NCBI GenBank assembly: GCA_964371835.1
Contig: CAYJOP010000052.1
Coordinates: 1 to 14,696, forward strand
DNA from: CAYJAD01 sp964371835
GTDB taxonomy: Bacteria; Desulfobacterota; Desulfovibrionia; Desulfovibrionales; Desulfovibrionaceae
Length of the DNA: 14,696 nt
Direction: 5' to 3'
Positions 1 to 5,632 of this stretch are shown here, in pieces. The translations under genes and the position numbers were made by a program. The notes under the pieces were generated by a model that was not told the DNA's origin, did not search any database, and worked only from the letters and a program-made list of their open reading frames with translations. Each line of letters begins with the position of its first letter. The first letter of the stretch is position 1.

Positions 1-34
1 GGTCGCACTGACAATGTCAGCGCTCCAAAACCCC
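1..34 (+). repeat. Palindromic repeat module, left copy
   Basis: A small hairpin lies directly before a terminator. GGT at 1-3 is followed by a 21-base palindrome at 4-24 with CTGAC (8-12) and GTCAG (16-20) around an AAT loop, then two bases, then AAAACCCC at 27-34. The same arrangement with identical spacing is present on the minus strand at 14569-14536. The two copies match at about 26 of 34 positions, and one change keeps a base pair (C-G here, T-A in the other copy). The palindrome here has one A/C mismatch. The function is not known; it resembles a dispersed intergenic repeat attached to terminators. Confidence 0.6.
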
Positions 35-59
35 GCTTTGCTTTCGCATGCGGGGTTTT
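27..59 (+). terminator. Rho-independent terminator, probably bidirectional
   Basis: The stem AAAACCCCGC (27-36) pairs with GCGGGGTTTT (50-59) around a 13-base loop. A T-run follows the GC core on the plus strand, and the A-run on the other side would serve a minus-strand transcript. It probably ends a gene lying to the left of the window, since no gene within the window reads into it. Confidence 0.75.
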
Positions 60-264
60 ATCTAACAAATTCTAGTTGTCAAAATAATCTATTTTATTCG
101 ATTGTTATAGCTATTTTTCCTGATATAAACAAATGTGTTGTCACTAAGTTAAACATTTAAAAAATGCAGAATAAAGTAACAACAGTAATTAAGGGCTTAT
201 GCAGACTAATTAATCTAGTCCAACAACTATGGTGTAAACATTTAATCCACAAAGGAGTTCAGCT

Positions 265-366
265 ATGGACTTACAAACAAAATTTTCCATCTTCATTTCT
301 TTTTGCTTTGTTGCAACCTTGGTTGCCACATCCATCGCAACTAATATGTATTATCAAAACATCTAG
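265..366 (+). CDS. 33-residue putative single-pass membrane peptide
   Basis: A short reading frame starts at ATG 265 with an excellent SD, AAAGGAG at 251-257, seven bases upstream, and stops at TAG 364-366. The peptide begins MDLQTKFSIFISFCF and continues with V, A, T, L and I residues to about residue 26, then ends NMYYQNI: a short polar N-terminus with one Lys, one hydrophobic helix (about residues 7-26) and a short polar tail. A Rho-independent terminator follows 22 bases after the stop, so the frame has the layout of a complete one-gene transcript. The N-terminus also resembles the first membrane helix of a methyl-accepting chemotaxis protein, so a relic of such a gene is possible, but no later sensor or signalling domain is visible downstream. 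I do not recognise a named family. A different frame covering 164-379 lacks an SD and is not preferred. Confidence 0.55.
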   Translation: MDLQTKFSIFISFCFVATLVATSIATNMYYQNI

Positions 367-388
367 TTTTGTTGCATAGATATGCCAG

Positions 389-419
389 AAAAGCCCATGA
401 GTTTTGCTTATGGGCTTTT
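389..419 (+). terminator. Rho-independent terminator after the 33-residue peptide gene
   Basis: AAAAGCCCAT (389-398) pairs with ATGGGCTTTT (410-419). The inner bases GAG and CTT extend the stem with one wobble pair. A run of T follows on the plus strand. It lies 22 bases after the stop codon of the small membrane peptide gene. Confidence 0.8.
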
Positions 420-517
420 TAATTTAATATTCAATAGGTTATAAGTAAATATCAAAAATACTCATCAAATCTGGTTTGCCCCTCTTTTTGGTGAAGACCC
501 CTAAATCCACAAAAAAG

Positions 518-556
518 CTAAGCCCCACAAAGTTTTATATACTTTATGGGGCTTAG
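518..556 (-). terminator. Rho-independent terminator downstream of tRNA-Met
   Basis: A long stem, 518-533 with 541-556, has only one mismatch (528/546) and a 7-base loop. Read on the minus strand it ends GGGGCTTAG followed by CTTTTTTG, a U-tract. It lies 13 bases beyond the tRNA CCA end and should end the tRNA transcript and any read-through from uppP. Confidence 0.85.
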
Positions 557-569
557 TGAATATGAAATT

Positions 570-646
570 TGGTAGCAAGGAGAAGATTTGAACTTCCGAC
601 ATCACGGGTATGAACCGTGCGCTCTGACCAACTGAGCTACCTTGCC
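570..646 (-). tRNA. tRNA-Met (CAT), elongator type
   Basis: A complete 77-base tRNA with encoded CCA (minus-strand end at 570-572). The acceptor 5' strand is GGCAAGG and the 3' strand CCTTGCT, giving a G1-U72 wobble at the first pair. The D arm is GCTC...GAGC, the anticodon arm CACGG-TTCATAC-CCGTG with anticodon CAT, the variable loop ATGTC, and the T arm GGAAG-TTCAAAT-CTTCT with a terminal G-U pair. It lacks the three consecutive G-C anticodon-stem pairs and the unpaired C1-A72 of an initiator, so it is read as elongator tRNA-Met. A CAT anticodon could also mean lysidine-modified tRNA-Ile, but pairs 4-69 and 5-68 are A-T rather than the C-G pairs I recall for that tRNA. It lies downstream of, and in the same orientation as, metG and uppP. 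Confidence 0.93.
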
Positions 647-675
647 ATGTTTTGCCGTACAAAGCGACGAAGGTG

Positions 676-704
676 TTTTTAACCAAAACAAGGAGGATTG
701 GCAA
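676..704 (-). promoter_or_regulatory. Candidate sigma70 promoter for tRNA-Met
   Basis: On the minus strand TTGCCA (699-704; five of six to TTGACA) is followed after 17 bases by TAAAAA (676-681; four of six to TATAAT). The implied start leaves a leader of about 20-25 bases before the tRNA 5' end at 646. It lies between uppP and the tRNA. No clear terminator separates uppP from the tRNA, so the tRNA may also receive read-through transcripts. Confidence 0.4.
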
Positions 705-730
705 GTATTTTTTTTGCTAAATTTAATTTT

Positions 731-1528
731 TTAATAAAGCATGAAGTAATATACCAGTGGCGCAAGTATTAAGCGGTATATTGCAAAAGGTACAAGTGTT
801 ACATGTGAAATTAAAGAAACAAAGACCTTTACTGCTAAAAGAGCAGCCACAAATGAGCCAAACATTCCTAAAGCAAAAAAGCCTATATCGTCCACTGTAA
901 ATAAATGCCAACTTTTTAAAACATCATATCCTGTGGCCGCAACCATTATGGGCACTGCCGCAATGAAGGAGTACTCAGCAGCCAATTGGCGCTTTGCACC
1001 AAGTAACATTCCGCCCATGATGGTTGATGCTGAACGTGAAAAACCAGGCCACAAGGCCAAACACTGAAAGCAGCCAATGCCAAATGCAAGCTTAACATTC
1101 ATATCATCAAGGGTTTCAAATTTAACTTCATGTTTGCGCTTTTCCACAAAAATCATACAAATTGCACCCACAACCAAGGCCATGAGCACAGTTTCTGGCG
1201 TAAAAAGATATTTTTTAATGCTAGAATGCGTCAAAAGTCCAAAAACACAAGCAGGTATTGAGGTAATTATTAGTAAATAAATTCCACGCAAACCAGAAAA
1301 CTTCATTTCTTGGCTTGGTACTAAAAGCCCCCAAAAGCGCTTCCAATAAAGCACCACAACTGCAAATATTGCCCCTAACTGTATGACAACATTAAAGGTA
1401 TCGGCCTTTTCACCTGTAAAGTTAAGTAGCTCGCTAGCTAATATTAAATGCCCAGTTGATGAAACTGGCAAAAATTCTGTTAAGCCTTCAACTATGCTTA
1501 AAATTATTGCAATAAACCAATTTTCCAT
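731..1528 (-). CDS. uppP: Undecaprenyl-diphosphate phosphatase UppP (BacA family)
   Basis: This integral membrane enzyme dephosphorylates undecaprenyl diphosphate, returning the lipid carrier used for peptidoglycan and other surface polymers; overexpression of the family gives bacitracin resistance. At 265 residues it is full length. The family signatures are present: ExxxE with the PVSSTGH motif (E14, E18, H27) in the first helix region, and PGFSRSAST at 161-169 with the catalytic-site Arg165. The rest is mostly hydrophobic helices. The ATG at 1528 fits the family N-terminus, but it has no convincing SD. The stop of the upstream 61-residue gene is 10 bases away, so translation is probably coupled. 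It is the last protein gene of the ricT-metG operon. Confidence 0.97.
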   Translation of the reverse strand: MENWFIAIILSIVEGLTEFLPVSSTGHLILASELLNFTGEKADTFNVVIQLGAIFAVVVLYWKRFWGLLVPSQEMKFSGLRGIYLLIITSIPACVFGLLTHSSIKKYLFTPETVLMALVVGAICMIFVEKRKHEVKFETLDDMNVKLAFGIGCFQCLALWPGFSRSASTIMGGMLLGAKRQLAAEYSFIAAVPIMVAATGYDVLKSWHLFTVDDIGFFALGMFGSFVAALLAVKVFVSLISHVTLVPFAIYRLILAPLVYYFMLY

Positions 1529-1538
1529 ATTATTAAAA

Positions 1539-1724
1539 CTAGCTTTGATTTTCTTTACTAAATAGTCGCCTTAAACTCTCGCTATCTGCAGGGCTAAGGT
1601 TAAAACGCATACCAGCCTCATCAATAATTGCAAGCAAATCTCGCTCAGGGTACTCGTTTAATGTTTCAGAAACGTACATTGCTGCACGTTTAACCAGTTC
1701 ACTTTGACCTATTAATTGTGACAT
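1539..1724 (-). CDS. Small conserved-looking protein of unknown function (61 residues)
   Basis: This short protein is encoded between metG and uppP, 9 bases after the metG stop and 10 bases before uppP. The SD-like AAGGTG overlaps the metG TAA and lies 5 bases before the ATG, pointing to coupled translation. It has no Cys, no signal peptide and no membrane segment. The composition is helix-forming with many charged residues (SELVKRAAMYVSETLNEY, then ERDLLAIIDEAG and a C-terminal helix SESLRRLFS), suggesting a small soluble helical bundle. I recall similar unnamed small proteins beside metG in Desulfovibrio-like genomes but cannot verify it. Tight spacing on both sides and a good SD make it a real gene; its role is unknown. 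Confidence 0.75.
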   Translation of the reverse strand: MSQLIGQSELVKRAAMYVSETLNEYPERDLLAIIDEAGMRFNLSPADSESLRRLFSKENQS

Positions 1725-1733
1725 ATTAGCACC

Positions 1734-3722
1734 TTATGCAATAAAACTACCGTCTGCCACAGGGGCCATTACGGTTAATAATTCCAGCTTGCCATCTTTT
1801 TCCGCTGTAAGCACCATGCCGTGTGATACAAGTCCACGAATTTTACGAGGAGCTAGATTTGCAACCACACACACTTGCTTACCAACCAAATCCTCTGGCT
1901 TAAAAAATTCCGCCAAACCAGACAGTATCTGCCTTGGAGCTTCTTCGCCAATATTAATCTCAAAACGTAACAGTTTATCGGCGTTGGGGTGTTTTTCAGC
2001 CACTAAAATGGTGCCAACTCGCATTTCAACCTTTTTAAAATCATCAAATTCCAGCGTGGGTGTTGTGGTTACATCTTGTGGCTTTACACAGTTTTGTTCA
2101 GACTTTTCAGCCTTTGCGGCCTTATCTGCCTTGGAAGCTTTTTCAGTCTTGTTGGTTTTTTCTGTCTTTTGCTCAGTTTTTGCAGTTTCAATACGAGGGA
2201 AGGTATTTGATGTTTCAGCAATTTGAGTTCCAACTTTTAGCTCGCCCCATACGGTGGCCAAAGCTGCTAAATCATTTGTAGGCGGTACATCTGCACTGGC
2301 CTGTGTACCAAGTTGCTCAAGCAATGTAGCAGAAGTAGCTGGCATAATAGGCCAAATGTATAAGGCCACCTTATGCAAACTTTCAAGCAAGGTGTACATA
2401 ACAGCAGTCAAGCGCTCCATATTGCCTTGCTTTGCAAGGGCCCACGGAGCTTCTGTGTCCACATATTTATTTAAAGCGCGTACAAATTCCCATAATGAAT
2501 CAATGGCTTGTGAAAAACGAGCTTGAGAAAATAATTGAACATAATTTTGCATGGCCTCAGTGCCAATGGCTTTAACTGCACTATCTTCCTCAAATTCACC
2601 CAAGGGTTGTGGCACAACACTATTAAAATATTTAGCGTTCATGGAAAGCACACGACTAAATAAATTTCCAAAACTATTGGATAAATCAGCATTGATCCGA
2701 GTTACCAGAGCTTCTTCACTAAAGGATGCGTCTGATCCAAAATTCATCTCTCGCAAAAGAAAATAGCGGAAAGAATCAAGACCAAATTGCTGACCCATTT
2801 GCAAAGGGTCAATAACATTACCCAATGACTTAGACATCTTAGTATCACGCACCAGCCAATAACCATGAACATTTAAATGCTCATAAAGTGGCAGGCCAGC
2901 AGACTTGAGCATGGTTGGCCAAAAAATTGCGTGAGGTTTTAAGATGTCCTTGGCCACCAAGTGTTGGCCTGGCCAAAATTTTTTAAACTCTTCGCCATCT
3001 GGCATGCCTAATACGCTTAAATAACTAAGCAATGCATCAAACCACACATAGCAAACATAGTCCGTATCAAAGGGTAGCTCAATGCCCCAAGTTAGGCGAG
3101 ATTTTGGGCGTGAAATACAAAGGTCATCAAGCACCGCACCTTCAAGCATGGACATTACCTCAGTGCGGTAACGTTCAGGACGGATAAAACTTGGATTTTG
3201 TTCAATATACTCTTTTAACCAAGGTAAATATTTAGACATCTTAAAAAAATAATTTTTTTCACTAATGTATTCTGGCTTGGTTAAATGCTGTGGACAAAAG
3301 CCATCTTCAAGTTCTTTTTCAGTGTAAAAACGCTCACAACCATAGCAATAATGCCCACCAAACTCGCCATAATATATGTCACCAGCGTCATAAACTTTTT
3401 GCAAAAATGCTTGCACGCAAGCTTTGTGTTGTGGGTCTGAGGTACGCACAAATTTGTCATTACAAATATGCATATCTGCCCAAAGTTGTCTAAATTGTGC
3501 GCTTACTTCATCTGTAAATGCTTGCGGCTCGAGTCCTGCTTTTTCAGCAGCTTGAACAATTTTATCACCATGTTCGTCGGTACCTGTTAGAAACAGGCTG
3601 TCCACTCCCATGCACTTATGAAAACGAGTAAAAGCGTCGCCCACAATGGTCGTATAAGCATGACCCAGATGAGGTTTAGCATTAACATAATAAATTGGTG
3701 TTGTTACAAAAAAAGATGACAC
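1734..3722 (-). CDS. metG: Methionyl-tRNA synthetase (MetRS)
   Basis: This class I synthetase charges tRNA-Met with methionine in the cytoplasm. At 662 residues it contains, in order: the Rossmann catalytic fold with the HIGH-type signature HLGH at 18-21; a connective zinc knuckle C126-x2-C129...C143-x2-H146 (one-knuckle type); the KMSKS loop at 295-299; an anticodon-binding helical domain to about 500; a Lys-rich linker of about 504-553; and a C-terminal Trbp111-like tRNA-binding OB fold (about 558-662). The start is GTG at 3720-3722, with the SD AGAGGA at 3729-3734, six bases upstream. The linker contains eight consecutive x-x-K tripeptides (residues 517-540), unlike the rest of the protein. 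It lies 43 bases after ricT, and a tRNA-Met gene lies downstream on the same strand. Confidence 0.98.
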   Translation of the reverse strand: MSSFFVTTPIYYVNAKPHLGHAYTTIVGDAFTRFHKCMGVDSLFLTGTDEHGDKIVQAAEKAGLEPQAFTDEVSAQFRQLWADMHICNDKFVRTSDPQHKACVQAFLQKVYDAGDIYYGEFGGHYCYGCERFYTEKELEDGFCPQHLTKPEYISEKNYFFKMSKYLPWLKEYIEQNPSFIRPERYRTEVMSMLEGAVLDDLCISRPKSRLTWGIELPFDTDYVCYVWFDALLSYLSVLGMPDGEEFKKFWPGQHLVAKDILKPHAIFWPTMLKSAGLPLYEHLNVHGYWLVRDTKMSKSLGNVIDPLQMGQQFGLDSFRYFLLREMNFGSDASFSEEALVTRINADLSNSFGNLFSRVLSMNAKYFNSVVPQPLGEFEEDSAVKAIGTEAMQNYVQLFSQARFSQAIDSLWEFVRALNKYVDTEAPWALAKQGNMERLTAVMYTLLESLHKVALYIWPIMPATSATLLEQLGTQASADVPPTNDLAALATVWGELKVGTQIAETSNTFPRIETAKTEQKTEKTNKTEKASKADKAAKAEKSEQNCVKPQDVTTTPTLEFDDFKKVEMRVGTILVAEKHPNADKLLRFEINIGEEAPRQILSGLAEFFKPEDLVGKQVCVVANLAPRKIRGLVSHGMVLTAEKDGKLELLTVMAPVADGSFIA
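2103..2174 (-). repeat. (xxK)8 tripeptide repeat within metG
   Basis: This stretch of metG encodes eight successive tripeptides each ending in Lys (residues 517-540; EQK, TEK, TNK, TEK, ASK, ADK, AAK, AEK). The DNA is a degenerate 9-base-like repeat rather than a perfect one. It lies in the linker between the anticodon-binding domain and the C-terminal OB fold, and is expected to be a flexible or helical, strongly basic/acidic tether. Confidence 0.8.
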
Positions 3723-3765
3723 GGTTAATCCTCTAATTTAGCTTTATAGTGTATTATTTATTAGG

Positions 3766-4806
3766 TTACTTTTTCTTTGGAGCAAGTCCAAAAATACCAC
3801 CAATATCTTGCTCGGCAGTATCTTCTTTATTTTCAGGTGTATCTGTGGATGCACTCTTGCTATCACATGTAAAATCAAGCTCATCGTCCAAAAGCTCGTC
3901 CATATTGTCTGGATCAACGCTTACAACCATGAGTTCATCATAAACCGGTTTTGGTTTTTCTTCACCCTTGGTAATGATTTTTGTCTGCTTATAATGCTCT
4001 GGACGACTTGGATTTAAGCTTTCCCATTCTTCAAGCGTAAACTCAATCTCCACATTCTCGTCATTTAATACAGAAACAGAATTGCGGAACATATTGCTTC
4101 GCAAAACCTTCATGTGGCCTTTTGTTGTTTGATATTTTTTGCCAAGCTTTGGGCATTGGTCATGGAAATTGTCATAAATTTCTTGCTCGTAGCTTAGACA
4201 ACAAAGCAATCGCCCACAAACACCTGAAATTTTAGCAGGATTTAAGAATAAATTTTGTTCCTTTGCCATGCGGATAGTAACAGGTGCAAATTTACGCAAA
4301 TAGCGTCTACAACAACAAACCATGCCGCAATTTCCTACTGCACCAATCATTTGTGTTTCGTGACGAACACCAATTTGACGAAGCTCAATACGAGCACGAT
4401 ATTCACGCACAAGATCTTTGACTAAATCTCTAAAGTCAATGCGGGCTGGCGCTGTAAAATAAAAAATAACCTTGCTGCGGTCGAAAAAAACTTCTACGTC
4501 CACAAGTTTCATATCCAACTGGCGTTCGATAATGCAATTTTTGCAAAATGCTAAAGCTTTTTTGGCAAGTTCTTCATTATCTTTTCCGGCCTTGCTATCT
4601 TCAGCACTGGCAATGCGAAGTATGGGAACAAGCTGTCCCTCGGGTATGTCTTCACTTTGCGGCAAGGTATCGCGTAAAAAACAAACCCTACCAAAGCCCT
4701 TGCCTTGTTCTGTTTCCACTATGACATCATTGCCAATTGCAAGTTCCATGTCTGCGGAAAAATAGTATATTTGCCCGTGAGGGCTAAAGCGTATTCCAGC
4801 TATCAT
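3766..4806 (-). CDS. ricT: RicT/YaaT-type PSP1-domain protein
   Basis: The PSP1 domain covers most of the first 250 residues. Two Cys clusters are typical of RicT: C160-G-M-V-C164-C-C and C197-G-R-L-L-C202-C. In Bacillus the RicA/F/T (Y) complex binds 4Fe-4S clusters and directs RNase Y-dependent mRNA maturation; in other bacteria the role is inferred. The protein has 346 residues, longer than Bacillus YaaT because of an acidic, probably disordered tail (about 289-346) ending in KKK. The start is ATG at 4806, with the SD AAGGAA at 4814-4819 seven bases upstream. A TTG one codon earlier (4809) is less likely. The start region lies inside a 34-bp tandem duplication. No partner ricA or ricF gene is in the window. 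It is the first gene of the operon with metG. Confidence 0.93.
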   Translation of the reverse strand: MIAGIRFSPHGQIYYFSADMELAIGNDVIVETEQGKGFGRVCFLRDTLPQSEDIPEGQLVPILRIASAEDSKAGKDNEELAKKALAFCKNCIIERQLDMKLVDVEVFFDRSKVIFYFTAPARIDFRDLVKDLVREYRARIELRQIGVRHETQMIGAVGNCGMVCCCRRYLRKFAPVTIRMAKEQNLFLNPAKISGVCGRLLCCLSYEQEIYDNFHDQCPKLGKKYQTTKGHMKVLRSNMFRNSVSVLNDENVEIEFTLEEWESLNPSRPEHYKQTKIITKGEEKPKPVYDELMVVSVDPDNMDELLDDELDFTCDSKSASTDTPENKEDTAEQDIGGIFGLAPKKK

Positions 4807-4852
4807 CAATTTATTCCTTAAAGCGTATTCCAGCTATCATCAATTTATTCGT
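4785..4852 (-). repeat. 34-bp tandem duplication over the ricT start
   Basis: Two adjacent 34-base units, 4785-4818 and 4819-4852, are identical except for c4817 versus g4851; similarity continues to about 4856. The left unit holds the true ricT start codon and its first codons, and its boundary carries the functional SD. The right unit repeats the start codon and codons upstream. The single difference changes the SD AAGGAA, used by the real start, to AACGAA before the ghost start. Confidence 0.95.
4811..4840 (-). other. Possible 9-codon leader ORF (ghost RicT N-terminus)
   Basis: The upstream duplication unit contains ATG at 4838-4840 in a frame reading MIAGIRFKE, then TAA at 4811-4813. The first seven residues are the RicT N-terminus. 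The stop lies four bases before the real ricT ATG, and the real SD sits inside this little frame. Its own SD is degraded to AACGAA. It may be a silent by-product of the duplication, or it may modulate ricT translation through ribosome occupancy or reinitiation. Translation is not shown. Confidence 0.3.
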
Positions 4853-4903
4853 TAAAAGGTGTAAAAAGCCACCCATAATTTTTAGTGTATCCCTTCTCTT
4901 TTC

Positions 4904-4926
4904 GTTTAGATTTGCTAAACTGTCAA
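4904..4926 (-). promoter_or_regulatory. Inverted repeat abutting a TTGACA box, upstream of ricT
   Basis: A perfect 6-base inverted repeat, GTTTAG (4904-4909) and CTAAAC (4915-4920) with a 5-base spacer, directly touches a minus-strand TTGACA (4921-4926). This could be the -35 element of the ricT-metG operon with an operator downstream. No good -10 is found at 16-18 bases, so the promoter reading is weak. A TACACT further on lacks a matching -35. Confidence 0.3.
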
Positions 4927-4978
4927 CAAAGTATTTGCTAATATATGATATTTTACACGTTATTTTATTTTTATATGC

Positions 4979-5007
4979 TTGCTTTCCGCAGTGGACTGGA
5001 ATATTCT
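4979..5007 (+). promoter_or_regulatory. Candidate sigma70 promoter for the HD-pfk-addAB operon
   Basis: TTGCTT (4979-4984) and TATTCT (5002-5007) are spaced by 17 bases and lie about 54 bases before the start of the HD-domain gene. The match to consensus is moderate. A TGATATTTT extended -10-like sequence at 4947-4954 is an alternative, but it has no -35. Confidence 0.35.
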
Positions 5008-5060
5008 CTGCTAAGTTAAATGTGTAAAAATCATGGTTACATCATCATAAAGGAGCTTGT

Positions 5061-5630
5061 ATGCCACATATTAATAGAGAAGAAGCCCTTGAGCTCTTAC
5101 ATAACAACACAACTGAAGCGCACTTAATTCAACACGCCCTTGCTGCGGAAGCCGTTTTGATAGGTCTTGCACAGCATTTTAATGAAGATGAAAATATTTG
5201 GGGTCTAACTGGTCTTTTACATGACCTAGACTATTCACAAACTGCAAATGAGCATGAAAAGCACGGTCTTATCTCAGCAGAAATGCTTAAAGATTTATTA
5301 CCACAAGAGTCTATTGAGGCCATAAAGGCACATAATGGCGAAATGAACGGCTCTAAACCAAGCACCAAACTTGATTTTGCCTTACGTTGCGGTGAAACAG
5401 TCACTGGACTAATTGTTACAGCAGCCCTTGTGCGCCCAACAGGAATTACTGACATGGCCACAAAAAGCTTAAAAAAGAAAATGAAGGACAAAGCCTTCGC
5501 CGCTAGTGTTAATCGCGAGACTATTCGAGAATGTTCAGAGCTTGGCCTTGAGCTTGACCAATTTTTGCAAATTTCCATTGATGCCATGACCACACGGGCC
5601 GCAGAAATTAAAATACCCACCGGAGGCTAG
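5061..5630 (+). CDS. HD-domain (HDIG-like) putative phosphohydrolase
   Basis: This 189-residue soluble protein carries the metal-binding pattern of the HD superfamily: H25 (in HALAAEA), the H54-D55 pair in GLLHDLDY, H65/H68 in HEKHG, and H91 in IKAHNGE. Members hydrolyse phosphate esters of nucleotides or related compounds; the substrate of this subfamily is unknown. The start ATG has a very good SD, AAAGGAG (5049-5055), five bases upstream. The gene is first in the plus-strand operon. Its last codons contain the GGAGG that serves the phosphofructokinase gene, so the two are probably translationally coupled. There is no membrane segment or fused output domain. A c-di-GMP phosphodiesterase role is not supported, as no HD-GYP motif is seen. 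Confidence 0.88.
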   Translation: MPHINREEALELLHNNTTEAHLIQHALAAEAVLIGLAQHFNEDENIWGLTGLLHDLDYSQTANEHEKHGLISAEMLKDLLPQESIEAIKAHNGEMNGSKPSTKLDFALRCGETVTGLIVTAALVRPTGITDMATKSLKKKMKDKAFAASVNRETIRECSELGLELDQFLQISIDAMTTRAAEIKIPTGG

Positions 5631-5632
5631 CC

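Noticed and set aside
164..379. 71-codon plus-strand frame overlapping the small membrane peptide
   Set aside because: No SD, and it overlaps in another frame a short ORF with an excellent SD. Its composition is not protein-like.
501..704. 67-codon frame on the minus strand
   Set aside because: It runs straight through the tRNA-Met gene and its terminator.
3749..4765. Plus-strand frames opposite ricT
   Set aside because: They are antisense shadows of a gene with clear family motifs and have no SD.
4807..4809. TTG start for ricT one codon upstream of ATG
   Set aside because: The ATG at 4806 has ideal spacing from AAGGAA and is the better initiator.
4785..4852. CRISPR-like repeat
   Set aside because: The two units are directly adjacent with no spacer and there are no cas genes; it is a simple tandem duplication.
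5061..5630. c-di-GMP phosphodiesterase
   Set aside because: Only the HD-type motif is present; no GYP signature is seen.
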